NCBI GenBank assembly: GCA_039033215.1
Contig: JBCCDA010000003.1
Location: forward strand, 31,479-95,478
Length of the DNA: 64,000 nucleotides
Reading direction: 5' to 3'
DNA from: Thermohalobaculum sp039033215
GTDB lineage: Bacteria; Pseudomonadota; Alphaproteobacteria; Rhodobacterales; Rhodobacteraceae
Part shown: one piece after another, positions 24,307 through 34,735 of the stretch
How the letters are laid out: each line of letters starts with the position of its first letter
Numbering within the stretch: position 1 is the first letter of the stretch
Notes under the pieces: generated by a model
Database searches by the model: none
What the model was told of the DNA's origin: nothing
The model's input: the letters and a program-made list of their open reading frames with translations, nothing else
Position numbers and translations under genes: made by a program

Positions 24307-25793
24307 TTTTTCTTGCCAAATCCGCCAAGTCCCGGGGGCAGCGCGGGGCCACCAAGACCCGGCAGCCCACCCGGCATGCCCCCCGGCGGCAGTGCGGGAC
24401 CAGCACCAGGCATGCCGCCCATGCCCGGGGGCATTCCGCCACCCTTGCCCATCATGGCACCCATCATGGACTGCAGCCCGCGTTTGCCGCCCTTGCCCAA
24501 CTTCTTCATCATGTCGGCCATCTGGCGGTGCATCTTCAGGAGACGATTGACGTCCTGCACCTCGAGCCCCGCGCCCTTGGCCACGCGCTCCTTGCGGCTG
24601 GCCTTCATGAGGTCGGGCTTGCGACGTTCTTCCTTGGTCATGGACTGGATGATCGCGATCTGGCGCTTGAGCACCTTGTCGTCCATCCCGGCATCGTTCA
24701 TCTGCTTCTGCATCTTGCCCATGCCCGGCAGCATGGACATGATCCCGCCCATACCGCCCATCTTGAGCATCTGCTCCAGCTGGCTTTGCAGATCGTTCAT
24801 GTCGAAGCGGCCCTTCTGGAACCGCTTCATCATGCGCTCGGCTTCCTGGGCCTCGATCGTCTCCTGGGCCTTCTCGACCAGGCTGACGATGTCGCCCATG
24901 CCTAGGATCCGGCCCGCGACGCGTTCGGCGTGGAATTCCTCGAGCGCGTCCATTTTCTCGCCGAGGCCGACGAACTTGATGGGCTTGCCCGTGACGGCCC
25001 GCATCGACAGCGCCGCACCCCCGCGGCCGTCACCGTCCATCCGGGTCAGGATCACGCCGGAGATGCCGATGCGGCCATCGAAGTTCTCGGCCGTGTTGAC
25101 CGCGTCCTGACCGGTGAGGCCGTCGACAACCAGCAGCGTCTCGTTGGGGTTGGCGAAGTCGCGAACTTCCTCGACCTCGGCCATCAGCTCGTCATCGATG
25201 GAGAGCCGCCCGGCGGTATCCAGCATCACGACGTCATAGCCACCAAAGGTCGCCTGCTGTTTGGCGCGCTTGGCGATCTGAACAGGCGTCTGGCCGGCCT
25301 GGATCGGCAACGTGTCGACCGAGATCTGGGTGCCGAGGACCTTGAGCTGCTCCATCGCCGCGGGGCGGCGGGTGTCGAGCGAGGCCATCAGCACCCGCTT
25401 GCCCTCACGCTCGGTCAGGCGCTTGGCGAGCTTGCCGGTCGTCGTGGTCTTGCCGGAGCCCTGAAGGCCGACCATCAGGATCGTTGCGGGCGGGCTGTCG
25501 ATCTTCAGCTTGCCGGGGTCGGGATTCTCGCCTGCCAGCACATGGATGAGCGCATCATGGACGATCTTCACGACCATCTGGCCGGGGGTGACCGACTTCA
25601 GGACCGACTGGCCGGTCGCCTGCTCGGTCACGCTCTTGATGAAGTCGCGGGCAACGGGCAGGGAGACATCGGCCTCCAGCAGCGCCACGCGAACCTCGCG
25701 CATCGCCGTCTTCACATCGTCTTCCGTCAGCGCGCCCTTGCCCGTGAGACGGGTGAGCACACCGGAGAGACGGTCTGACAGCGTTTCGAACAT
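24303..25793 (-). CDS. ffh: Signal recognition particle protein Ffh
   Basis: 496 residues. The N domain is MFETLSDRLSGVLTRLTGKG. The GTPase has G1 GLQGSGKTTTTGKLA, G3 DTAGR and G4-type VDGLTGQ/LTRMDGD. The M domain is methionine-rich (MMKRFQKGRFDMNDL, then a Gly/Met/Pro tail). Ffh with 4.5S RNA targets nascent membrane proteins to FtsY. The start at 25793 gives the normal N-terminus. It is first in a minus-strand block that continues through the GNAT genes to rplS. Confidence 0.98.
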   Translation of the reverse strand: MFETLSDRLSGVLTRLTGKGALTEDDVKTAMREVRVALLEADVSLPVARDFIKSVTEQATGQSVLKSVTPGQMVVKIVHDALIHVLAGENPDPGKLKIDSPPATILMVGLQGSGKTTTTGKLAKRLTEREGKRVLMASLDTRRPAAMEQLKVLGTQISVDTLPIQAGQTPVQIAKRAKQQATFGGYDVVMLDTAGRLSIDDELMAEVEEVRDFANPNETLLVVDGLTGQDAVNTAENFDGRIGISGVILTRMDGDGRGGAALSMRAVTGKPIKFVGLGEKMDALEEFHAERVAGRILGMGDIVSLVEKAQETIEAQEAERMMKRFQKGRFDMNDLQSQLEQMLKMGGMGGIMSMLPGMGKMQKQMNDAGMDDKVLKRQIAIIQSMTKEERRKPDLMKASRKERVAKGAGLEVQDVNRLLKMHRQMADMMKKLGKGGKRGLQSMMGAMMGKGGGMPPGMGGMPGAGPALPPGGMPGGLPGLGGPALPPGLGGFGKKK

Positions 25794-25974
25794 CAAGTGT
25801 CCTTCCATCGCCGCGCCGTCGCGCGGCCTGCCTCCGAAACGATAATCGCGCCGGTGGGCGCAACGCGCTGACCGACGGCGATCCCGGAACACGCCCGGGA
25901 CCGGAAGCATCTGAACTTCCGGATTGGACGCGCGGTTACCGCCCTGCTGCGAAAAAGTCAACGCCCGCCCAAAC

Positions 25975-25988
25975 TTGATCGAGATCAA
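25975..25988. promoter_or_regulatory. FNR/FixK-type binding site
   Basis: TTGATCGAGATCAA matches the consensus TTGAT-N4-ATCAA perfectly. Its centre is about 60 bp before the universal stress protein start. In Rhodobacterales this is the FnrL box, activating genes at low oxygen. Confidence 0.8.
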
Positions 25989-26040
25989 GGCGGGGTCAAA
26001 AAAGGACGCTCAGGGTTCCTTAAAATTAAGGATTTCCCAG

Positions 26041-26436
26041 ATGTTTGCAGACCTATTGGTTCCCATCGAACTTGAACACGGCCATGCCAGCATCCGCGCC
26101 ATGCTCGAAGCCTGCCGGATCGCAAAAAACGACGGCGCGCGCCTCTCGGTACTCAACGTTTACAACGCAATAGATGGCGACGGAACACTGTCGCAGAGCG
26201 CGCGTCAGCAGGATCTCGCGGCCTTTGCCAGCGAGTGTGCGGGCGAGCTGGAGATATCCGCGCGGGTCATGCCCGGGAGTTCGGTCACCAAGGCCATCCT
26301 GGAGGCGATACGCGAACATGGGCACGATCTTGTGGTCATGGCCTCGCACAACCCGGCAATGACGGACTACCTGATCGGCTCCACCGCCAGCCACGTCGCG
26401 CTGCACGCACCATGTTCCGTGCTGGTGGTCCGTTAG
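26041..26436 (+). CDS. Universal stress protein, UspA family
   Basis: 131 residues. The fold begins MFADLLVPIELEHGHASIRA and ends HGHDLVVMASHNPAMTDYLI followed by GSTASHVALHAPCSVLVVR, a usual UspA end with the GS-x-A-x-x-V pattern. Such proteins support survival under energy or oxygen limitation. A perfect FNR-type box upstream indicates induction when oxygen falls. The ATG at 26041 gives the canonical N-terminus. Confidence 0.9.
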   Translation: MFADLLVPIELEHGHASIRAMLEACRIAKNDGARLSVLNVYNAIDGDGTLSQSARQQDLAAFASECAGELEISARVMPGSSVTKAILEAIREHGHDLVVMASHNPAMTDYLIGSTASHVALHAPCSVLVVR

Positions 26437-26479
26437 GGGCAGATTGCAGGCCCAGGCCCGGTGGCTTATGGAGCGGGCC

Positions 26480-27373
26480 ATGACCTTTGTGATCGCAGCC
26501 CTCTATCGGTTCACACCGCTCGATGACCCAGCGGCGTTGAAGACGCCTCTGGCTGCGGTGGCGTGCGGCGCGGGGGTGAAAGGCTCGATCCTGCTGGCGC
26601 CCGAGGGCATCAACGGCACCATCGCCGGGCCCCGAACGGCGGTCGACACGGTCCTGGCCCATATCCAGGCGTTGCCGGGGTGTGAGGGGCTGGAGTGGAA
26701 GGAAGCCCAGGCCGAGCAGATGCCCTTCCGCAAGCTCAAGGTCCGGCTGAAACGCGAGATCGTGACCCTGGGGCAGCCCGCCGATCCGACCGCGCGTGTG
26801 GGTACCTACGTGGCGCCGGAGGATTGGAACGCGGTCGTGCGCGACCCCGGCACCGTGGTGATCGATACGCGCAACGACTACGAAGTTGCGATCGGCCGGT
26901 TCGACGGGGCGGTGGACCCCGAGACCGCCAGCTTCCGCGAGTTCCCGCAGTGGTGGGAGGCGAATCGTGAGCGTCTCTCCGGCAAGCGGGTCGCGATGTA
27001 CTGCACAGGCGGCATTCGCTGCGAGAAGGCATCGTCCTGGCTGCTGGGTCAGGGCGTTCCCGAGGTGCTGCACCTCAAGGGCGGCATTCTGAAGTATCTC
27101 GAGAAGGTGCCGGAAACCGACAGTACCTGGGACGGCGCCTGCTATGTCTTTGACGACAGGGTGTCCGTGGAACACGGGCTGACCGAGGGATCGCACAGCA
27201 TGTGTCATGCCTGCGGCCGCCCCGTCGCACCGGAAGATCTCAAGCACCCTGCGTATCGTCAGGGCGTCAGCTGCCCGGCCTGCATTGACCTCTATTCGGA
27301 TGCAGATCGCGCGCGGTTCGCGGAACGCCAGCGCCAGATCGAGCTGTCCAAGGCGCGCGCGCGCGACGGTTGA
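26480..27373 (+). CDS. trhO: Rhodanese-type tRNA uridine-34 hydroxylase TrhO
   Basis: 297 residues. It has an N-terminal acylphosphatase-like part (GVKGSILLAPEGINGTIAGP) and a rhodanese domain with the active loop MYCTGGIRCEKASSWL. A C-terminal Cys-rich region (CHACGRPV, CPAC) is probably a metal site. TrhO (YceA) hydroxylates U34 of tRNA towards cmo5U/mcmo5U in an oxygen-dependent way. ATG 26480 has GGAGCGGG upstream; an in-frame ATG 12 bases earlier is possible. Confidence 0.9.
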   Translation: MTFVIAALYRFTPLDDPAALKTPLAAVACGAGVKGSILLAPEGINGTIAGPRTAVDTVLAHIQALPGCEGLEWKEAQAEQMPFRKLKVRLKREIVTLGQPADPTARVGTYVAPEDWNAVVRDPGTVVIDTRNDYEVAIGRFDGAVDPETASFREFPQWWEANRERLSGKRVAMYCTGGIRCEKASSWLLGQGVPEVLHLKGGILKYLEKVPETDSTWDGACYVFDDRVSVEHGLTEGSHSMCHACGRPVAPEDLKHPAYRQGVSCPACIDLYSDADRARFAERQRQIELSKARARDG

Positions 27374-27451
27374 CCTGGGTCAATGCTCCGGCGTCGACGC
27401 GGTTTAATCCTCATCCCATCGGTTCAGAACGGAGAGGAGGAGGAAACCGTT

Positions 27452-27868
27452 ATGGTCGAGCAATCGCATACTGCCGGCTTCTGGCCATCGCTGTACGAGC
27501 CCTTCCGCGCATTGGGGACGAAGGTGGCGGATTTCTTCGCACCCGCCTCGGAAGCGGGATCGGACGAGGACGCCTATCGGATCGACCTGGAGCTTCCCGG
27601 TGTCGAAGAAGCAGACATAGACATCTCGGTCGCCGACAACGTGCTGACGGTGAAGGGCGAGAAGCGCACCACGCGTGAGGAAACCAAGGGCGCTGTCTAC
27701 TTCTGCGAGCGCCAGTATGGCTCGTTCCAGCGGTCGTTCCGGCTGCCTGGCGATGCCAACGGCAGCGCGGTGGATGCGACATTCCGGAACGGCGTGCTGA
27801 CGCTGAGCGTGCCGCGGCTGAAACCCGAGCAACCGAAGGCCACCAAGGTCCAGATTCGCAGCGGCTAG
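27452..27868 (+). CDS. Small heat shock protein, Hsp20 family
   Basis: 138 residues. The alpha-crystallin domain is clear: YRIDLELPGVEEADIDISVA, DNVLTVKGEKR, GSFQRSFRLP and the edge strand FRNGVLTLSVPR. It is an ATP-independent holdase. RBS GGAGAGGAGGAGG. The next gene is a DksA-like protein separated by a hairpin, so both may be stress-regulated. Confidence 0.93.
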   Translation: MVEQSHTAGFWPSLYEPFRALGTKVADFFAPASEAGSDEDAYRIDLELPGVEEADIDISVADNVLTVKGEKRTTREETKGAVYFCERQYGSFQRSFRLPGDANGSAVDATFRNGVLTLSVPRLKPEQPKATKVQIRSG

Positions 27869-27875
27869 ATCCCGA

Positions 27876-27896
27876 CCCGGCGCGGCCCGCGCCGGG
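27876..27896 (+). terminator. GC-rich hairpin after hsp20
   Basis: CCCGGCGCG (27876-27884) pairs with CGCGCCGGG (27888-27896) with a 3-nt loop. There is no T run, so it may be partial termination or 3'-end protection. Confidence 0.5.
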
Positions 27897-27927
27897 CTGC
27901 GCCCAACAACACACAAAGGAGGATCCC

Positions 27928-28239
27928 ATGACACCCGAGGCCGCGAAGGAACACCTGCTCGCCCGTCGTGCCGAACTGGACGCGAAGTTGCATAAAATCG
28001 AGGCATCGCTGGACCAGGAGCCGTCGAAAGACTTCGAGGACCGCGCCACAGAGCGTGAGGACGACGAGGTCAAGGAGGGCCTGGGCAATGCCGGGCTGCT
28101 CGAGATCCGCCAGATCGACGCGGCACTTGGGCGGATCGAGGACGGCGTCTATGGCGAGTGCGCGAGATGCGGCAACATGATTTCGCCAGATCGGCTGGCA
28201 GTTGTCCCGACGACCGCGTTCTGCCGGAACTGCGCCTGA
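27928..28239 (+). CDS. TraR/DksA-type zinc-finger protein
   Basis: 103 residues. A coiled-coil N-terminal hairpin (EHLLARRAELDAKLHKIEAS) carries acidic residues at its bend (DFEDRATEREDDE). A four-Cys zinc finger follows (C78, C81, C99, C102; CARCGN and CRNCA). DksA-like proteins insert into the RNA polymerase secondary channel. This short type has a DDE acidic tip and may work without ppGpp. The Shine-Dalgarno AAAGGAGGATCCC is very strong. Confidence 0.9.
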   Translation: MTPEAAKEHLLARRAELDAKLHKIEASLDQEPSKDFEDRATEREDDEVKEGLGNAGLLEIRQIDAALGRIEDGVYGECARCGNMISPDRLAVVPTTAFCRNCA

Positions 28240-28369
28240 TGCGCTGATCTCACGTTGTGAGGTAACCGGGCGACCGGCCCAGCGCTGGTCGGTTGCGTTG
28301 GCTGCTGCCCTGAACGACCGTTCCCAAAACGACTGAGTTTGTTCTGCGGGAGGCCGGCTTGGCTGCAGC

Positions 28370-29524
28370 TCAGGAGTTGCGGAACTTGTCCCAGAAATCA
28401 CGGACTTTCGAGAAAAAGTCCTGGTTCTCGGGGCTGTTGTTCACAGCATCATCCTCGAACTCGCGCAACAACTCCTCCTGACGCCGGGTCAGATTGACCG
28501 GGGTCTCGACGGCAAGCTCGATGTAGAGATCGCCCGCCTGACCCTGGCGCTGCAGCGCGGGCATGCCCTTGCCGCGCAGGCGCAAGCGCTTGCCGGACTG
28601 GGCACCTTGCGGGACCTTCACCTTGGTACGACCACCATCGAGCGTCGGGGCCTCGATAGCGCCGCCTAGCGCCGCAGTCGTCATGGGGACCGGGATGCGG
28701 CAGAAGAGGTTGGTCCCCTCGCGTTCGAAGATCGGGTGCTGGGCCACATCGATGAAGATGTAGAGATCCCCTGCCGTGCCGCCGTTCGGCCCGCTTTCGC
28801 CTTCGCTCGCAAGACGGATGCGCGTGCCGGTCTCAACCCCTGGCGGGACCTGAACGTTGAGCGCGCGTTCCTTGCGGACCTGTCCGGCTCCGGCGCAACT
28901 GCCGCAGGGGTTCTTGATGATCTGGCCGCGTCCCTGACAGGTGGGGCAAGTGCGTTCGATCGTGAAGAAGCCCTGTTGGGCACGCACTTTGCCGTGTCCC
29001 TGGCAGGTCGGGCAGGATTGTGGCTGCGCGCCGCCTTCGGCACCGGTGCCGCTACACGCCTCGCAGGTCTGGGCGCCGGGCACGTTGATCGTGGCCTGCT
29101 TCCCGTTGAAGGCCTCTTCCAGCGTCACCGAGAGGTTGTAGCGCAGGTCGGCGCCGCGCGCTCTTCGCCGGCCCCGTGCATCGCGTGCGCCGCCACCGCC
29201 CATGAAGTCGCCAAAGAGATCCTCGAAGACATCCGCGAACGCACCGCCGAAATCGCCCCCCCCTGCGCTGCGCGCGCCACCGCCACCGCCCATCGAGCCG
29301 TCGACGGCGGCATGGCCGAACTGGTCGTAAGCGGCTTTCTTCTGGGGATCCTTTAGGACGTCGTGCGCCTCGTTCACTTCCTTGAACTTGGTCTCGGCGT
29401 CGGGGTTGTCCTTGTTGCTATCGGGATGGAACTGCCGCGCCATCTTGCGGTAGCCCTTCTTGATCTCCTCGGGGGTAGCATTCCGCGAGATCCCGAGCAC
29501 GTCATAGTAATCGCGTTTCGACAT
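28370..29524 (-). CDS. dnaJ: Chaperone protein DnaJ
   Basis: 384 residues. It has a J domain with HPD (ARQFHPDSNK), a Gly/Phe-rich linker (GGGGGARSAGGGDF) and four CxxCxGxG zinc motifs (CEACSGTG, CPTCQGHG, CPTCQGRG, CGSCAGAG). C-terminal substrate domains follow. DnaJ stimulates the DnaK ATPase. It lies 17 bp behind the FkbM methyltransferase gene and so belongs to the dnaK operon. Confidence 0.97.
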   Translation of the reverse strand: MSKRDYYDVLGISRNATPEEIKKGYRKMARQFHPDSNKDNPDAETKFKEVNEAHDVLKDPQKKAAYDQFGHAAVDGSMGGGGGARSAGGGDFGGAFADVFEDLFGDFMGGGGARDARGRRRARGADLRYNLSVTLEEAFNGKQATINVPGAQTCEACSGTGAEGGAQPQSCPTCQGHGKVRAQQGFFTIERTCPTCQGRGQIIKNPCGSCAGAGQVRKERALNVQVPPGVETGTRIRLASEGESGPNGGTAGDLYIFIDVAQHPIFEREGTNLFCRIPVPMTTAALGGAIEAPTLDGGRTKVKVPQGAQSGKRLRLRGKGMPALQRQGQAGDLYIELAVETPVNLTRRQEELLREFEDDAVNNSPENQDFFSKVRDFWDKFRNS

Positions 29525-29541
29525 GGTCGGTGCCTGATTCC

Positions 29542-30405
29542 TCACTCTCCGGCGGAGCGCCGGAGGATCGCGTTCATTCTGGTACGTTGGGCGATCACAT
29601 AGTCCGCCTTGCGCAAGAGCGCCAGTGCCGGGGTTTCCGCACCGCGTTGGGCCTCGATCACCACCAGCGTCGGCAGGAGCGCTGTCGGCGCATGGTCGAG
29701 GAAATGGCGAAGCACCTGCTCCTCCACACCCTCGATGTCCAGCTTCAACGCATCGATGCGCGGGAAGCCCGCATCCCGGACGACGTCCAGCAATGGCCGC
29801 ACGGGAACTTCCGTCCCGGTCTCGGCCAGGGCGAGCTCACCCCTGTTGGCGTGGCTGGCGGACAGATACGCCGTGCCGGCGTGGTCGGAGAGTGCCACGG
29901 GTGCGACGGTAACGTCATCAGCCCCTGACGACGCCAGGTTGAAGCACAGCCGCGACAGGTTCTCGGGGTCGGGCTCGATCGCCAGGGCGCGCAGGGGCTT
30001 ACCCCGTGCTTCGGCCCGCACCGCGAGCGTATAGAGACCGGCGTTCGCGCCTGCATCGACGAAGTAGACAGGCTCGTCGGCCGAGCGCACAGCTTCGCCC
30101 AAGGCGGCCCGCTCGATCCAGTCCCAGAACTGCGCCCCCGCGAAGACACGCTTGTCGCTGAGGTTCTGGTCCGGATAGAGGCGGGCGCGCTGTCCCGGAA
30201 ACGCCTCGACGTCGTAGGGTCCGACCCGACCAAGCGTCACCAGACGCCGAATGACCGAGCAAGCCCGCCGGGCAGGCCCACTGCGGCCAAGCGATTGGGC
30301 GAACCGCCGAAGCGCTTCGCGTGCTGGGGGGAGGGCGTGGTCACCAAATGCGGCCACCCCGTCCGGCATGGCCGATGGTACGCCCCCAATCGAGGGGGCG
30401 CTCAT
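29542..30405 (-). CDS. FkbM-family methyltransferase between dnaK and dnaJ
   Basis: 287 residues. The S-adenosylmethionine motif is YFVDAGANAGLYTLAVRAEA. FkbM features follow: IEPDPENLSRLCFNLAS, then DALKLDIEGVEEQVLRHFLD, typical of the family. FkbM enzymes methylate sugar or polyketide hydroxyls or protein side chains. The gene starts 2 bases after the dnaK stop and ends 17 bases before dnaJ, so it is co-transcribed with both chaperone genes. That placement hints at a link with the chaperones or with stress, but no substrate is visible. Confidence 0.88.
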   Translation of the reverse strand: MSAPSIGGVPSAMPDGVAAFGDHALPPAREALRRFAQSLGRSGPARRACSVIRRLVTLGRVGPYDVEAFPGQRARLYPDQNLSDKRVFAGAQFWDWIERAALGEAVRSADEPVYFVDAGANAGLYTLAVRAEARGKPLRALAIEPDPENLSRLCFNLASSGADDVTVAPVALSDHAGTAYLSASHANRGELALAETGTEVPVRPLLDVVRDAGFPRIDALKLDIEGVEEQVLRHFLDHAPTALLPTLVVIEAQRGAETPALALLRKADYVIAQRTRMNAILRRSAGE

Positions 30406-30407
30406 GC

Positions 30408-32330
<1,923 letters not shown>

Positions 32331-32443
32331 GGGCTTTCCCTTTATGGCGATACGAGCTCCAGGATCCGTACGCGGCCTCCTGGAACTATCCCTTGGATCA
32401 GCCACCGGTCCGCATGCGGACCATGGTGGACGTTGCGCAGGCG

Positions 32444-32472
32444 ATATATGGACCAATTCCCGGACCTGCAAG
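32444..32472 (-). promoter_or_regulatory. RpoH-type heat-shock promoter for dnaK
   Basis: On the minus strand CTTGCA (32472-32467) and CCATATAT (32451-32444) are separated by 15 bp, close to the sigma-32 pattern CTTGnn-N13to16-CCnATnT. It lies 114 bp before the dnaK start. No CIRCE-like repeat was found here. Confidence 0.5.
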
Positions 32473-32526
32473 CGCCGGTCTGGCGAATATTGGCCGCAGG
32501 GGTTTGTGGCCGGGTGGCCAGCGCTC

Positions 32527-33135
32527 CTAACGAAGCGCCGACTGGACCTCGGGCATGTTCAACAGGTTCGCAAACTTCCGGCCAGCCATGCCAACCGCCA
32601 GATTGGCGTTATCGGCCTCAAAGACCCCGGAACCAACCCCCTCAACCCCCCGGTCGCTTACCGTGGCGAGCTGCTGTCCCGATGAATCGAAGACCGTGAC
32701 ATCCATGTTCCAACTCAGCGTGACCTGCGCATAGACATCCGATTTCCACTCTCGAAGACTGACGACCAACGTCCGGTCTGATGTCGGAGACACGGCGGCG
32801 AGAGCGCTTCCCGGCTGGGTCGGCAGTGGGCTGGCGTCAAACCCCTTCTCCTGCAGCGCACGCACCAATGCCCCGGTCATGTCGCTGACCATCGCCTGTC
32901 CCGATGTCGTCGACACGTTATGCGGGATGCCGAATCCGGCTCGTTGAAGACCGACGAAGCTTGGAGACTTATCACCGGTTGCCACATAGGGACGCACATC
33001 CTCGACCGCCACGGCAACGCTGCGCGTCCCCTCCACCTCGATGGGCGGGTTCATGGTGCGATAATCGTATTGGTGCCCGATAGCGCATCCGCTCAGGAGG
33101 AGAGCCGACGCCAGAACAAAGAGACGAGACAACAT
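32527..33135 (-). CDS. Predicted lipoprotein, function unknown
   Basis: 202 residues with a lipobox (ALLLSGC, modified Cys at about residue 17), so it is anchored to a membrane on the periplasmic side. The mature part has a beta-rich pattern (RSVAVAVEDVRPYVATGDKS, DRTLVVSLREWKSDVYAQVT, NMDVTVFDSSGQQLATVSD). It resembles small YajG-like or flagellar-type lipoproteins that form beta-alpha folds. ATG 33135 is chosen to place the signal at the N-terminus. It lies downstream of dnaK's promoter on the same strand but is not part of that operon. Confidence 0.75.
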   Translation of the reverse strand: MLSRLFVLASALLLSGCAIGHQYDYRTMNPPIEVEGTRSVAVAVEDVRPYVATGDKSPSFVGLQRAGFGIPHNVSTTSGQAMVSDMTGALVRALQEKGFDASPLPTQPGSALAAVSPTSDRTLVVSLREWKSDVYAQVTLSWNMDVTVFDSSGQQLATVSDRGVEGVGSGVFEADNANLAVGMAGRKFANLLNMPEVQSALR

Positions 33136-33363
33136 GATAAAATCCTTACTATCATAGACCACTCAACTGATGAGTCGCGCACCCGAATACCAAGATGATC
33201 GATGCGGGGAAATAGGGAAATGCTTGCCCTGGTCAGTGAATTGAAGAATACGCTGGATAGCCAGTAAAGAGGCGCTTCAACCAGTGATTGAGACCTTCAA
33301 TTACGTGACTTTTGTGCTCATGCATCCCACTTGTTAGTTAACTGTATCGTCAACGGAGAGAGG

Positions 33364-33924
33364 ATGAAGCCAGAACTGCCGGGCACCGGACATGCAAAGA
33401 TCGACTATCGCGGAGCCGAGCTGCGCATCACCATTCGCAGCAGGAAGAGCCGCCTCAATGCCGCCGTCGGGGTTGTTACGTGGTGGATATTCGTGATGTT
33501 AGTGTCAGCGTTCTGGATCGGCGGGGAATCGTTGGCCCCGATCCGCGGCCACCCGTTCGGCTTCTTCGCAGGGGTACTCGTGACGTGGGCTGTGCTAACC
33601 TTGACGCGAAGTACTTTGGTCAACTTGGCGGAGGCCCTGTTCGGTGTGGCGCGTGTGTCGGCAACCGAACGCGGGATCAAGATCTCGCGCAGCCTTGGGT
33701 TCTGGTCAGTGACCAAACTCTACGCCGCCGAGCACATCACACGATTGCGGTTGGTAGATCTACTTGAAGAGGCAGTGCGCAATCGCGGGAAAGTCTTTGC
33801 GGATCAGGGGCGGGTGATGTTCGACTATGGCCGCAAGACGGTCGGCTTTGGAATGGAGCTTGACCCCGCAGACGCGGCATTTGTTGCCCGCAAGATCACC
33901 GAGCGGTTTCCCAACTATGCCTGA
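33364..33924 (+). CDS. Membrane protein, function unknown
   Basis: 186 residues. Two hydrophobic helices (NAAVGVVTWWIFVMLVSAFW and HPFGFFAGVLVTWAVLTLTR) are followed by a cytoplasmic region (ERGIKISRSLGFWSVTKLYA, EHITRLRLVDLLEEAVRNRG). The layout resembles small PH-like membrane proteins, but I cannot place it in a family. GGAGAGAG precedes the ATG. It overlaps the AlkB-like gene by 8 bases, so the two are coupled. Confidence 0.65.
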   Translation: MKPELPGTGHAKIDYRGAELRITIRSRKSRLNAAVGVVTWWIFVMLVSAFWIGGESLAPIRGHPFGFFAGVLVTWAVLTLTRSTLVNLAEALFGVARVSATERGIKISRSLGFWSVTKLYAAEHITRLRLVDLLEEAVRNRGKVFADQGRVMFDYGRKTVGFGMELDPADAAFVARKITERFPNYA

Positions 33925-34546
33925 CACGCTGCCCGTGACCGAGGAGATCTCCGGTTTCGTTATCCACCGCCGTTTCCTGGACTCCGTCTCCCAGGCGCGG
34001 ATCGTCGCAGACTGTCGCGACGTCATTGCCGCGGCCCCACTGGTCCAGCCAGTCACGGCCTGGGGGAAGCCGATGTCCGTGCGCATGACCTCGGCAGGGC
34101 ACGTGGGCTGGGTTATTAAGCGCGGGAAGTACCGCTATGCCGACCGCCACCCGGAAACCGGCGCGGCGTGGCCAGCAGTCCCTGCAAGCGTGCTGGCTGT
34201 CTGGGACACTGTCGCAGGCTGGCCGGAGCCGCCCAGTAGCTGTCTCATCAACTGGTATGGACCGACATCGCGGATGGGCTTGCACCAGGACAAGGACGAG
34301 GGCCGGTTCGATGCCCCGGTCGTTTCGATCTCGTTGGGCGACCCTGGGCGCTTCCGGATGGGTGGGGAGGCCCGGAAGGATGCGACTGTCTCCACCATCC
34401 TGTCGTCTGGCGACGTTGTGGTGATGGGTGGGAACGCACGCATGGCCTACCACGGTATCGACCGGATCCTGCGACCTGATGGCGGCTCGCCGCTCGAGGC
34501 ACCCGGACGGCTCAACCTAACCTTGCGGGTCGTGGTAAGGTCCTAA
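33917..34546 (+). CDS. AlkB-type 2-oxoglutarate/Fe(II) dioxygenase
   Basis: 209 residues. Iron ligands are His123 and Asp125 (MGLHQDKDE) and His179 (MAYHGIDR). The 2-oxoglutarate arginine pair lies in RLNLTLR (Arg198, Asn200, Arg204). Substrate lid features such as LINWYGPTSRMG are as in AlkB, which removes methyl groups from alkylated bases. There is no adjacent ada gene or adaptive-response operator in view. Confidence 0.88.
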   Translation: MPDTLPVTEEISGFVIHRRFLDSVSQARIVADCRDVIAAAPLVQPVTAWGKPMSVRMTSAGHVGWVIKRGKYRYADRHPETGAAWPAVPASVLAVWDTVAGWPEPPSSCLINWYGPTSRMGLHQDKDEGRFDAPVVSISLGDPGRFRMGGEARKDATVSTILSSGDVVVMGGNARMAYHGIDRILRPDGGSPLEAPGRLNLTLRVVVRS

Positions 34547-34735
34547 GCTGACGACATCTTCCGCACTATGGCAGCGCGTTTTACAAGGCGGAAGATACGC
34601 GATCCGGGAATCATTGCGCCCTTCCCTCCTCTCGCCCACGCTCGTTACGTTGCGCCAGAACTTGCGTGATTGCGCGACTTAAGCTTCCGAACAACGAACA
34701 AACGCATAAGGAAGCTGGATAGGGAGAGGTCGCCG

